In this document: in pieces, positions 44,948 to 53,437 of the stretch
Position numbering within the stretch: position 1 is the stretch's first letter
Layout: each line of letters starts with the position of its first letter
Assembly: GCF_013340845.1 (NCBI RefSeq)
Contig: NZ_AP020335.1
Span: forward strand, 186,001-250,000
Direction of reading: 5' to 3'
From: Hydrogenovibrio marinus
GTDB taxonomy: Bacteria > Pseudomonadota > Gammaproteobacteria > Thiomicrospirales > Thiomicrospiraceae
DNA: 64,000 nucleotides
Translations under genes and position numbers: made by a program
The notes under the pieces: generated by a model
What the model was told of the DNA's origin: nothing
What the model saw: only the letters and a program-made list of their open reading frames with translations
Database searches by the model: none

Positions 44948-45496
44948 ATGCGTTATTCACCTAGAATGCCCGGTTCGGTGATGCCAGGAGCAGGCGCATA
45001 CCCACAAGTTCCTCAAGCTCAGACGGTTGCTGCAAACAGCCAGATTCTTGGGTACTTGGGTAGAGCACTGAGCTTGGAGTTTTCGGCCGGTCAGCATTAC
45101 CTCGCACAGGCTTCTCTGGCGAAATTTCGTCAAGAAATTGCATATGCCGAAAATTTTGTAATTTTGGCAAATGAAGAATTTCAACACGCTAATTTGATTA
45201 CCGATCGTATGGTGGCACAAGGCGCTCTTCCTGCGGGAAGCATCCTTCGTCCAGCTGGACCGGCAACCAATATGGTTGAAGCGCTTAGAAGTTGTGAAGA
45301 AAGAGAAGTTGCTTTGATTCAGCTTTACTCTGAAGCTTCACAATATTGCGCTAATTTTGGTGCGCATGAAGATTTGATGTTATTCAATCGACTACTTGAG
45401 GAAGAGCAATCTCAGTTGATGAGAGTGCAAACCTGGTTGGATGAGTATTATCGATCTTTAACCATGCAGCAACAGCCACATAGGAGCTTTGTATGA
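44948..45496 (+). CDS. Bacterioferritin-like protein of the cso operon
   Basis: A 182-residue ferritin-like four-helix protein after a ~35-residue P/Q-rich N-terminus. Helices with acidic and histidine residues are visible: ALSLEFSAGQHYLAQASLAKF, ENFVILANEEFQHANLITDRM, VEALRSCEEREVALIQLYSEAS and HEDLMLFNRLLEEEQSQLMRVQTWLDEYY. Similar genes occur in many cso operons, with unclear function. Not all ferroxidase residues can be assigned. The stop overlaps the next start by four bases (ATGA). Confidence 0.88.
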   Translation: MRYSPRMPGSVMPGAGAYPQVPQAQTVAANSQILGYLGRALSLEFSAGQHYLAQASLAKFRQEIAYAENFVILANEEFQHANLITDRMVAQGALPAGSILRPAGPATNMVEALRSCEEREVALIQLYSEASQYCANFGAHEDLMLFNRLLEEEQSQLMRVQTWLDEYYRSLTMQQQPHRSFV

Positions 45497-45753
45497 ATGA
45501 ACGCTGGAAAGTGAAAAGCAAACCAGCCAGCCTAGAAGCTCGGTTTGAGTTTGATAATTTTAATAACTTGAGAAGTTTCTTAGATGATTTGGCCGAACAA
45601 GCCGATCAGCTGGAGCATCATCCAAACATCAGTTTCGGAAGAGAGCACGTCTCAGTGATTATCTATTCGCAAGCTGATGAACTCCAAGAAGTAGATTACT
45701 CCTTGGCGAAAGGTATGGATGAAGCTTACCAGCGTTTTTCAAACAATTCTTAA
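45493..45753 (+). CDS. Pterin-4a-carbinolamine dehydratase-like RuBisCO assembly factor (acRAF-type)
   Basis: An 86-residue protein of the PCD fold: WKVKSKPASLEARFEFDNFNNLRSFLDDLAEQADQLEHHPNISFGREHVSVIIYS. The motif HHPN...V is that of PCD, but the second catalytic histidine region typical of true dehydratases (THDxxG) is replaced, which fits the non-catalytic carboxysomal chaperone acRAF that helps fold form IA RuBisCO. Position after the bacterioferritin-like gene is conserved in cso operons. Confidence 0.88.
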   Translation: MNERWKVKSKPASLEARFEFDNFNNLRSFLDDLAEQADQLEHHPNISFGREHVSVIIYSQADELQEVDYSLAKGMDEAYQRFSNNS

Positions 45754-45764
45754 GGAGGTTGTAT

Positions 45765-46049
45765 ATGACCGCACAGAATACGAATAAGCCAGCTGCTGCA
45801 AAACGTCCTGCAGCACAAAGCAAGTCCACAGCGAGCACCGCCAAAAGCAGTGCGGCTAAACCAGAAGCCAAGTCTAGCGTTCAAGCAAACGCCCGGACAG
45901 CTAAGGTTGAAACTGCAACGTCCGCTACCGAAACCGCGACAGTAGAAAAAAAGGTATCTTCTCCTGCACCAAAAGCGGAACAGTCGGCATCGGCACATAT
46001 TGCAGACCAAATTAAAGGCTTTTCTCGTAGACGAGTTTGGCCAGATTAA
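45765..46049 (+). CDS. Disordered small protein, candidate alpha-McdB carboxysome positioning factor
   Basis: A 94-residue low-complexity protein rich in Ala, Lys, Ser and Thr, ending DQIKGFSRRRVWPD. AAGGAGG at 45752-45758 directs ATG 45765. Alpha-McdB proteins are small, disordered, lie at the end of cso operons and share an invariant tryptophan near the C-terminus; the RRRVWPD end fits. The partner ParA-type ATPase McdA is not in the window. The low-complexity sequence would hinder a homology search, so the call is inference. Confidence 0.6.
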   Translation: MTAQNTNKPAAAKRPAAQSKSTASTAKSSAAKPEAKSSVQANARTAKVETATSATETATVEKKVSSPAPKAEQSASAHIADQIKGFSRRRVWPD

Positions 46050-46084
46050 TTCACCTCTTATGGCATTAGGTCTTTGTCATAGTT

Positions 46085-46110
46085 AGGCAGACGGTGGTCT
46101 GCCTTTTTTT
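46085..46110 (+). terminator. Terminator at the end of the main cso operon
   Basis: AGGCAGAC (46085-46092), loop GGTG, GTCTGCCT (46097-46104), followed by a run of T. A textbook intrinsic terminator 36 nt after the McdB-like gene. Confidence 0.88.
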
Positions 46111-46265
46111 TACCTCTTTTTGAGAGGGTGAAACATCGAAGGGTGGGGATTCAAGTGCTAAATCATAGACAAATGTCTATGATAGGTATTTGTAATTCGA
46201 TTTGTTCTAAATGGTTGGTTTGCCTATCATTTAAACAAGCATAAATTCTTGGAAGGTCGGTTGAA

Positions 46266-46667
46266 GTGATTGGTTGGATTGAAAAAGAAGATGGCCGCGA
46301 AGAAAAGTGGCACTTCAAGACTGAAAAACAGAAGGTAGAACCAAATGAAGCTGATCAATCGGTGTCATCGCTTGATGGTGATGAAAAGATGATCCAGATT
46401 TTGGCTACAAATGACCTACAGGAAAAGATTATTTCCGTGTTGCAGAGTAATGGCTTAGAAAACTACGTCATTCACGATGAAGAAGTTTCTATTGCCAATA
46501 TTCAACTGCAGGACGAAGAATTTGAAAATAGATTGGTTTTCATGATTGCGGTAAAGGCTGAAGCCTACCCGAAGCTAAAGACAGATCTGAACCAGTCTTT
46601 GACTAAAGAAGAACAGGAAAATATTTCATGCTCGGAAGCCTTGTTCCAAATTCGTTTGGAGGATTGA
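46266..46667 (+). CDS. Hypothetical protein in the carboxysome locus
   Basis: A 133-residue acidic, soluble protein that starts at GTG 46266 behind GGAAGGTCGG. There is no signal peptide or membrane segment. The first ~45 residues are charged and probably flexible (EEKWHFKTEKQKVEPNEADQ); the rest alternates helices and strands (MIQILATNDLQEKIISVLQSNGLENYVIHDEEVSIANIQLQ). I do not recognise a family. It opens a second transcript with the Ham1 gene and csoS1D, so a carboxysome role is possible. Confidence 0.75.
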   Translation: MIGWIEKEDGREEKWHFKTEKQKVEPNEADQSVSSLDGDEKMIQILATNDLQEKIISVLQSNGLENYVIHDEEVSIANIQLQDEEFENRLVFMIAVKAEAYPKLKTDLNQSLTKEEQENISCSEALFQIRLED

Positions 46668-46672
46668 CCCAA

Positions 46673-47281
46673 ATGATGGTTTTGGCGACAAACAATCCGC
46701 ACAAGGTTGCTGAAATTTCTCCGATGATTTTTTCGGAAGGGTTTGATTGCCGACCACAGCAGTCTTTTTTCCATGGCAGTGTCGAAGAAGACGGCATGAG
46801 CTTTATGGAAAATGCCTTGAAGAAGGCGAGATATGCGAGTGCACAAACTGGATTGCCGGCAATCGCCGATGATTCCGGTTTGGAAGTTGAAGCCCTTAGA
46901 GGCCAACCTGGCATTTTTTCCGCGCGTTATGCCGCGGGCACGGCCGGTGAAGCTTCAGACGAAGAGAATGTCGAGAAATTATTGGCGCAAATGGCAGGAC
47001 TGCCTTATGCACAGCGAAAAGCACGTTATAGCTGTGCGGTGGTTTATGTTGAGCATGCAGAAGATGCGATGCCGTTAGTCGGTATCGGGCATTGGTATGG
47101 AGAGATTTTAATGCAGCGAAGAAGTGGCCAGGGTATTGGTTACGATGATGTGATGTGGATACCGAATTTGGTAAAGGCTGTGTCGGAGGTTCCTTTGGAA
47201 ATCAAAAACCGAATCAGTCATAGAGCGCAAGCTGTCCAGTCGGTATTGAATCAATTGAAACAAAAGGGGCAGCCAGCATGA
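46673..47281 (+). CDS. Ham1/RdgB-like NTP pyrophosphatase of the cso locus
   Basis: A ~202-residue ITPase-fold protein. Conserved: [14 protein letters not shown] (nucleotide lysine), [42 protein letters not shown] (metal/catalytic Asp) and [10 protein letters not shown]. The usual GFGYDPxF substrate loop is GIGYDDVM, which may change specificity. Housekeeping RdgB removes dITP/XTP; this copy lies between an unknown gene and csoS1D, with csoS1D overlapping its stop by four bases. ATG 46673 follows TTGGAGG; an upstream in-frame start at 46628 would overlap the previous gene. Confidence 0.88.
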   Translation: MMVLATNNPHKVAEISPMIFSEGFDCRPQQSFFHGSVEEDGMSFMENALKKARYASAQTGLPAIADDSGLEVEALRGQPGIFSARYAAGTAGEASDEENVEKLLAQMAGLPYAQRKARYSCAVVYVEHAEDAMPLVGIGHWYGEILMQRRSGQGIGYDDVMWIPNLVKAVSEVPLEIKNRISHRAQAVQSVLNQLKQKGQPA

Positions 47282-47901
47282 TCGAGTTGCGTACTTATGT
47301 GTTTTTGGATTCACTTCAGCCACAGTTGGCATCATACATGGCAACAGCCTCTTTGGGCTTCTTGCCGGTACCGGGCGATTCTTCGCTGTGGATAGAGGTT
47401 GCACCGGGGATGGCGGTTCACCGCATGTCGGATATTGCTTTGAAAGCATCCAATGTCCGCCTGGGTCAGCAGATTGTCGAGCGTGCTTATGGATCGATGG
47501 TTGTCCATCACCGTGATCAAAGCGACGTATTGGAAGCGGGTCAAAAGATTTTGAACCACCTCAACACGCGTGAGTTCGACCGTCAGAAGTGTGTGATCAT
47601 GTGGAATGAGATTATTCGCGGCGTCACGGCTGACCATGCAACCCTTATCAATAGGGATAACCGCAAGGGATCGATGATTTTGCCGGGTCAAAGCATGTTT
47701 ATCATGGAGACTGAGCCGGCAGGTTACATCATTCTGGCAGCGAACGAAGCCGAAAAGGCAGCCAACGTCACGCTAGTAGAAGCAAGAGCGGTTGGTGCTT
47801 ATGGTCGTTTGTTGATGTGTGGAAAAGAATCTGACATTAACGAAGCTGCAAGAGCGGCAACAGAAGCCTTAGAGCGTCTGACTTGTCGTGGCGAAGCGTA
47901 A
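47278..47901 (+). CDS. csoS1D: Carboxysome tandem-domain shell protein CsoS1D
   Basis: A 207-residue BMC-T protein with two fused BMC domains that form pseudohexameric trimers with a gated pore. Signatures: [48 protein letters not shown] and [42 protein letters not shown]. It probably controls passage of larger substrates such as ribulose bisphosphate. It is coupled to the Ham1-like gene (ATGA overlap). Confidence 0.95.
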   Translation: MIELRTYVFLDSLQPQLASYMATASLGFLPVPGDSSLWIEVAPGMAVHRMSDIALKASNVRLGQQIVERAYGSMVVHHRDQSDVLEAGQKILNHLNTREFDRQKCVIMWNEIIRGVTADHATLINRDNRKGSMILPGQSMFIMETEPAGYIILAANEAEKAANVTLVEARAVGAYGRLLMCGKESDINEAARAATEALERLTCRGEA

Positions 47902-47953
47902 CAAATTTTTTAAAGGTACCTCCAGGTTATCGGAGTCAAAATAGGGTGATGTT

Positions 47954-48904
47954 ATGAGTGATGTTTTACCACCACAAAATAACTTTTTAATCAGGCATGC
48001 GACGTTAAGGCAAATCCAAGTATTTGAGTCTGTTGCACGCAACTTGAGCTTTACCCGAGCGGCAGAAGAGCTATACCTGACGCAACCAACTGTATCGGCA
48101 CAGGTGAAAAGCCTGGTCGAGGCGATTGGTATGCCTTTGTATGAGCAAATCGGTCGAAACATTTACTTAACCGAAGTCGGTAACCAAGTGGCTTGTAGCT
48201 GTAGAGAGGTTTTGAATCACTTCTCGAATCTAGAAATCATGTTGGATGATTTTCGCGGTATGAAAAGAGGTCGCTTGAGTGTGTCAGTTATGACCACGGC
48301 GAAGTACTTCATGCCGATCGCATTAGGAAAATTCTGTAAGAAGTATCCTGATATCGATTTGAAAATGACCATTGCCAATAGAGAGACGCTGATTAAGCGA
48401 ATCAACCAAAATCTGGATGACTTATATATCTTAGGGCAGATTCCGCCAAGCAACATGGATTTGGAAGTGCACCCGTTTGCACCGAATCCGTTGATTATCA
48501 TTGCGAATAAGAATCACCCTTTGGTAGGGAAAAAAGTCAGCTTGAAGCGCTTGTCCAAAGAGCCTTTTATTATGCGTGAAGAAGGTTCCGGTATCAGAAT
48601 GACTATCGAGAACATGTTCGCGGAAAGAGGGCTGAAGATCAACGAACGCTTGACGATGAACAGCAATGAAGACATCAAGCATTGCGTTGTGGGCGAGCTT
48701 GGAGTGGCATGTGTTTCCAAACATGCGCTTTATCTTGAAAAGCGCGAAGGGCCTATCGTGGAACTTGATGTAGAAGGGTTTCCGATAGAAAAGCAGTGGA
48801 ATATTGTTTACCCGGCAGGTAAAGAGCGTTCATTGCTGGCTGCAGCTTTCCTCGACTTTCTGAAACAAGAAGGAACCAACTACATCCAACTTGAAGGGTT
48901 GTAA
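47954..48904 (+). CDS. cbbR: LysR-type regulator, CbbR-like
   Basis: A 316-residue LysR protein. The N-terminal helix-turn-helix is LRQIQVFESVARNLSFTRAAEELYLTQPTVSAQVKSLVEAIGMPLYEQIGRNIYLTEVG; the effector domain follows (RGRLSVSVMTTAKYFMP, LDDLYILGQIPPSNMDLEVHPFAPNPLIIIANKNHPL, REEGSGIRMTIENMFAERG). The QIQVFESVARNLSFTRAAEELYLTQPTVS pattern is that of CbbR. It lies between csoS1D and dabB and may control both; related regulators in Thiomicrospira-type bacteria respond to inorganic carbon. Confidence 0.9.
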   Translation: MSDVLPPQNNFLIRHATLRQIQVFESVARNLSFTRAAEELYLTQPTVSAQVKSLVEAIGMPLYEQIGRNIYLTEVGNQVACSCREVLNHFSNLEIMLDDFRGMKRGRLSVSVMTTAKYFMPIALGKFCKKYPDIDLKMTIANRETLIKRINQNLDDLYILGQIPPSNMDLEVHPFAPNPLIIIANKNHPLVGKKVSLKRLSKEPFIMREEGSGIRMTIENMFAERGLKINERLTMNSNEDIKHCVVGELGVACVSKHALYLEKREGPIVELDVEGFPIEKQWNIVYPAGKERSLLAAAFLDFLKQEGTNYIQLEGL

Positions 48905-49223
48905 CCCTAGCCAACAGCGTTCAAACGCATCGGACTTGCTTCGATTCAGTGTTTGAACGCTCTTATTTTATTTGCTTTTTCCTTGTTTCATTTACCTGTT
49001 ATTTGGCTGGTAAAGGCTACCTCCTGTCTGATGTTTTTTCTGACGACAATCCGCTTCTGGCAACCATTTCAAATAGTCTATGGGTAGCATACGATTTCCC
49101 AATTTTTCATTCATAGCAACTTCCCATAATATTTAAATTGAATTTTTAAGTCAGTTTTTTCTGACCATCAAATGGTTTTGTGACGAGTCGTCAAAAACCA
49201 CGTTTTAGATGAAAGGAGTTTTT
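48905..49223 (+). promoter_or_regulatory. Terminator of cbbR and control region of dabBA
   Basis: A perfect inverted repeat, AGCGTTCAAAC (48916-48926) and GTTTGAACGCT (48951-48961), followed by CTTATTTTA, is a terminator or attenuator. The next 240 bp carry no gene and are AT-rich around 49110-49150 (CCATAATATTTAAATTGAAT), the likely promoter. GTGACGAGTCGTCA near 49180 contains the short inverted repeat TGACGAGTCGTCA, a possible operator. AAAGGAG at 49212-49218 serves dabB. Confidence 0.55.
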
Positions 49224-50780
49224 ATGAGCTTGCAATGGATCGGAACCTTGTTGACCTGGTTTATACCATTAAGCTTATTCGCGGTTGCCATGATGAACGA
49301 AAGAAAAGCGCGTTGGCAGTTGGCACGCGGTGTCAGCCTAATGGGTTTGGTTGTGGCAGTTTTCTTAGGTGTCTCGCTGTTTTTCGGATGGGTTTCACTG
49401 GATGGTAGCGAACGCTGGACCATTACGTCACCGGCCAGTCTGCTTATTTTGGGGCTGGTTAGTTTTATTGGCTTTATCAACGTTGGTTATTCGCGTGTTT
49501 ATATGTCGGGAAATACCGAAGAGGAAACACGCTATTTGAGATGGCTGCTGGTGACACTTGGCAGTGTATTGACCGTAGTTATCACCAACCACATGTTGGT
49601 TTTGGTAGCAGCGTGGATCGCCATCAGCTTCAGTCTGCATAGATTGTTGGTGTTTTTCCCAAACCGCCAAAGAGCGGCGTTGGCAGCGCACAAGAAATTT
49701 ATCTTTGCCAGAGTGGCAGAAGCCTTTTTGTTGGCAGCCATTTTGATTCTTTACTATCAGCATGGCAGCTGGTTTATCAGTGATATTCGCCAGCAATGGC
49801 TGGATAACCCTGTGTTGAGCCAAGCCGATAAGGTGGCAGCATTCATGTTAGCTGCGGCCGCACTGGTCAAGTGTGCGCAATTGCCGTTGCACGGCTGGCT
49901 GATTCAAGTGGTTGAAGCACCAACACCGGTTTCTGCGTTGTTGCATGCCGGCATTATCAACTTGGGGGGGTATCTGTTGATTATCTTCGCGCCGTTGATT
50001 ATGGCTTCGGATGCCGCACAGTGGCTGCTGCTGATTGTCGGTGGGGTTACAACGGTGTTGGCCGCTCTGATTATGATGACGCGTGCTTCAGTCAAGGTGA
50101 GGTTGGCTTGGTCAACCATGTCGCAAATGGGGCTGATGCTCGTTGAGTGTGGTCTAGGCTTGTTCGAGTTGGCGCTACTACATTTGATTGCTCACTCATG
50201 CTACAAGGCCTACGCCTTCTTGAACTCTGGTTCGGAAGTGGACTCAAGCCTTAAACGCAGACTGTCTTTGTCTGAAACGCCAAGCCTCAAAGAGTGGATT
50301 GGTGCAGCGTTAGCATCTTTTGTATTGGTCTATGGTTTTGTCGCTTTGCTTGGTTTGTCAGGCCCTTACAGCCCATGGTTGTTGTTAGGTGTCGCGTTAA
50401 CTTTGCTGATTGCCGAGCGTAATGGGAAACAAAAAATCGTTTCTTTTCTGGATATGTTCTCGCTGGCGGCGGCACTGCTATTTGTTTACTTTATTCAGAA
50501 ATCTGGGGTCGGATTCATTTTACCGCCGATGGAAGCCAGTCTTGGTTGGATAGGAGACCTGTGGATCAGTCTGCTGATTGTCCTATTCGTATCAGGTTAT
50601 CTGCTGGTCCACTATCAAGCCGATAGCCCTTCGGTCATTAAGTTTAGACGTGCGCTTTATGCAGGGTTCTATCTTGACGAGTGGGTGACTCGAATGAACT
50701 TAAGACTTTACCCGACTCGTCTACCGATGAGAGTCCAGCCTAAGAAGCTGCAAATTCCGAAAGAGGAGTTATATCAATGA
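49224..50780 (+). CDS. dabB: DAB inorganic-carbon pump membrane subunit DabB
   Basis: A ~518-residue membrane protein of the proton-pumping NADH dehydrogenase subunit 5/MrpA family with about 13-14 helices. Key stretches: SRVYMSGNTEEETRYLRWLLVTL, LVKCAQLPLHGWLIQVVEAPTPVSALLHAGIINLGGYLL (lysine and histidine of the proton path) and RLAWSTMSQMGLML. DabB uses the proton gradient to drive bicarbonate formation by DabA. ATG 49224 is chosen after AAAGGAG. It overlaps dabA by four bases. Confidence 0.94.
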   Translation: MSLQWIGTLLTWFIPLSLFAVAMMNERKARWQLARGVSLMGLVVAVFLGVSLFFGWVSLDGSERWTITSPASLLILGLVSFIGFINVGYSRVYMSGNTEEETRYLRWLLVTLGSVLTVVITNHMLVLVAAWIAISFSLHRLLVFFPNRQRAALAAHKKFIFARVAEAFLLAAILILYYQHGSWFISDIRQQWLDNPVLSQADKVAAFMLAAAALVKCAQLPLHGWLIQVVEAPTPVSALLHAGIINLGGYLLIIFAPLIMASDAAQWLLLIVGGVTTVLAALIMMTRASVKVRLAWSTMSQMGLMLVECGLGLFELALLHLIAHSCYKAYAFLNSGSEVDSSLKRRLSLSETPSLKEWIGAALASFVLVYGFVALLGLSGPYSPWLLLGVALTLLIAERNGKQKIVSFLDMFSLAAALLFVYFIQKSGVGFILPPMEASLGWIGDLWISLLIVLFVSGYLLVHYQADSPSVIKFRRALYAGFYLDEWVTRMNLRLYPTRLPMRVQPKKLQIPKEELYQ

Positions 50781-53236
50781 TGCGTTCAATACGAAAATCG
50801 AAATCGGATACGAAGACGATTTTGGCACAAGCCGTTGAATCTCATTTGTCTGATAATCAAAAACAAGCGGTGATGAAGGCTTGCGAACTGATCGCGCCGA
50901 CATGGCCGTTGGATGAGTTGATTGCCGTTAACCCTTGGTGGGAAATGCGCGATATGCCCTTTACCAAGGTGTCGGCAAAAGTCAGTGCCTTGAGAAAAGC
51001 GCAATGCTTGATGTCTAAGTCCTACTTTCAGGAAGTTTGGATGGAGACTTTGTTGCCGGATCATTTGGAGCAGGCGGCACAGGATTTAGGTAAAGACTTT
51101 TCGGTTGAAACCCTGGAGCGCTATTTGATTGAAGATGACGAGCGCTCTCACTGGCACAATATCAGTGATTTGGTCGACAGTGGTCGTGACAGAAAATACA
51201 AAATGGCTTGGCGTGATGAAATTACGCATCAGGTCAGCCAGTTTTGCGCGGACTTCTTCCGTTTCAAAGCGAATGAAGGCAGTTATGGAACAATCTATAG
51301 TGGGCTGTATTCAGAATGGCTAGGCACCACCCGTCAAGACATGGGGATAGAAATCCTTATGGCGGAAGACGGCTTGACCCAGCATTTTCTTGATTTGCCG
51401 GAAGATCCGGAAACGTTATTGGCAACGGCACTGGTCGAGTTGCGTGTGTCTGATGACGTGGTAACGGACTACATGCAAGCTTTGTTAATGGATGTAAACG
51501 GTTGGGCGTCTTGGGTTGCGTATTTGCGTTGGCAAGATCGTCTCAACGGTTATGACAACCAGTTGATGATTGAATTCCTGGCGATTCGCGTTGCTTGGGA
51601 GTTGGTATTGTGGCGTCATCAACGCGACAGAGATCGTAGTGTTTTCAATGAATTGAAAGTCATGTGGTTACATCAAATGAACATTCTTCCTGAGTTGATC
51701 AGAATGCATGAAGCGGCTCAGGAGAAACTGTGGGTTTGGCAACGCGCGAGTGAAATCGCCTATCAGACCAATGTCAGTCAACAGCTGAAACATTCATCGG
51801 ATAGAGCGGAGTTTGAAACGCCATCAGAAGCACAGCCTGTTTTACAGGCGGCGTTCTGTATTGATGTTCGTTCGGAAGTTATCCGTAGAGCGTTGGAGAG
51901 CCAGGATTCACACATTGAAACCATTGGGGTAGCGGGGTTCTTTGGTTTGCCGATCGAGTATCATCCAGTTGGCACCGACGTGTCTCGCTCGCAATTGCCG
52001 GGTTTGTTGAAATCTGGTATTAAGGTTTCGCCGGTACTGCCGGCGCTGACCAAGTTAGATGCCAGCGCCAAGCTTAACAAAAAAGCGCGTTGGATTGAGT
52101 GGGGTAATGCTGCGCCGGCAACCTTCAGTATGGTTGAGGCAACCGGGTTGTTATATGCTTTTAAACTGTTGCGTAACAGTTTGTTCCCGCATGACTATGA
52201 GCATCCGGTGAACCATTTACCGACATCCGATAGTTTTGAACTGACTCAAGGTGAATCTGAGCTTTCAAATGAGCAAAAAGCAGATTTGGCAGCAGGGATT
52301 CTTACCGCAATGGGCTTGGATCGAAACTTCGCGGAAACGGTGTTGTTGGTAGGACATGGAAGCAGCAGCTGCAACAACCCTCATGCCGCAGGTCTTGATT
52401 GTGGGGCTTGTGGTGGTCAAACGGGCGAAATCAATGTTCGTGTATTGGCTTTCCTGCTCAATGACAGCGCTGTGCGTGAGACCTTGAAGAAAAAAGGGAT
52501 TGAGATTCCAGCCAACACCCGTTTTATTGCAGCGATGCACAACACCACGACGGATGAATTCACGTCATTCGGTCCGGAGAAAGTGAGCGAAACCGTTAAG
52601 GAATGGTTGTCTCAAGCGACGGTACTGGCAAGACAGGAGCGTGCGATTCGTTTGGGTCTGTCTCATCTTGAGCAAAACGAAGTTCATGAGCGCATCAAAC
52701 GACGTGCAAAAGACTGGTCTCAAGTAAGACCTGAGTGGGGGCTTTCCAATAACGCCGCCTTTATCGTTGCGCCAAGACACCGTACACGACATGTGAACTT
52801 CGAAGGGCGAAGCTTCCTGCATGATTATGACTGGCAGCAGGATAAGGATTTGTCTTTGCTGACACAAATCATGACCGCGCCTATGGTTGTTGCGAACTGG
52901 ATCAATCTTCAGTACTACGCGTCGGTTTGCGACAACTTGGTTTACGGTAGCGGTAACAAGGTACTGCATAACGTTGTTGATGGTTGTATCGGTGTTTTCG
53001 AAGGAAATGGTGGTGATTTGAGAATCGGTCTACCGCTTCAATCCTTGCACAACGGAAATACTTGGATGCACGAACCTCTGCGTTTGAGCGTCTATATTGA
53101 TGCACCGCTGGAAGCGATTGCTGAAGTTGCAGCAAATAATGAGGTTGTCCGTCAGTTGATTGATAATGAGTGGCTTTATTGCTTCCGTTGGGATCATGAC
53201 GGTTCTGTCGAAAGGTTCTTAAGCTCGAAAGCTTAA
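50777..53236 (+). CDS. dabA: DAB inorganic-carbon pump zinc subunit DabA (DUF2309)
   Basis: An 819-residue soluble subunit resembling a beta-carbonic anhydrase. The zinc site is visible: Cys361 and Asp363 in AAFCIDVRSEVIRRALES, His527 in VGHGSSSCNNPHAAG and Cys542 in GLDCGACGGQTGE; spacing agrees with the Halothiobacillus protein. DabA hydrates CO2 to bicarbonate vectorially when coupled to DabB, filling the cytoplasmic bicarbonate pool. The pair lies directly after the carboxysome locus and CbbR-like gene. Confidence 0.95.
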   Translation: MMRSIRKSKSDTKTILAQAVESHLSDNQKQAVMKACELIAPTWPLDELIAVNPWWEMRDMPFTKVSAKVSALRKAQCLMSKSYFQEVWMETLLPDHLEQAAQDLGKDFSVETLERYLIEDDERSHWHNISDLVDSGRDRKYKMAWRDEITHQVSQFCADFFRFKANEGSYGTIYSGLYSEWLGTTRQDMGIEILMAEDGLTQHFLDLPEDPETLLATALVELRVSDDVVTDYMQALLMDVNGWASWVAYLRWQDRLNGYDNQLMIEFLAIRVAWELVLWRHQRDRDRSVFNELKVMWLHQMNILPELIRMHEAAQEKLWVWQRASEIAYQTNVSQQLKHSSDRAEFETPSEAQPVLQAAFCIDVRSEVIRRALESQDSHIETIGVAGFFGLPIEYHPVGTDVSRSQLPGLLKSGIKVSPVLPALTKLDASAKLNKKARWIEWGNAAPATFSMVEATGLLYAFKLLRNSLFPHDYEHPVNHLPTSDSFELTQGESELSNEQKADLAAGILTAMGLDRNFAETVLLVGHGSSSCNNPHAAGLDCGACGGQTGEINVRVLAFLLNDSAVRETLKKKGIEIPANTRFIAAMHNTTTDEFTSFGPEKVSETVKEWLSQATVLARQERAIRLGLSHLEQNEVHERIKRRAKDWSQVRPEWGLSNNAAFIVAPRHRTRHVNFEGRSFLHDYDWQQDKDLSLLTQIMTAPMVVANWINLQYYASVCDNLVYGSGNKVLHNVVDGCIGVFEGNGGDLRIGLPLQSLHNGNTWMHEPLRLSVYIDAPLEAIAEVAANNEVVRQLIDNEWLYCFRWDHDGSVERFLSSKA

Positions 53237-53386
53237 GGCTTATCTATGGCTAGAAGGGCGCCCGCTCTTCTGGTCTTTTCCATTCTTAAGACTCTCTATC
53301 TGCTATCAGTGTTTCGCGCTGCACGCCATTTTTTTAATTAATTCGTTGTGAGGATGCTGTGGTGCCAAGATAACTAAGGTAAGTAA

Positions 53387-53436
53387 CCCAACCTGGTAGA
53401 TTTTTAATTCACTGTCAAAATCTGCCAGGTTGGGGG
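53387..53436. terminator. Inverted pair of the dispersed repeat between dabA and cheW
   Basis: Minus unit CCCAACCTGGTAGATTTTT (53387-53405) and plus unit AAAATCTGCCAGGTTGGGGG (53417-53436) can form a ~17-bp stem with one mismatch. It lies between convergent genes and ends one base before the cheW stop codon. Confidence 0.75.
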
Positions 53437-53437
53437 T

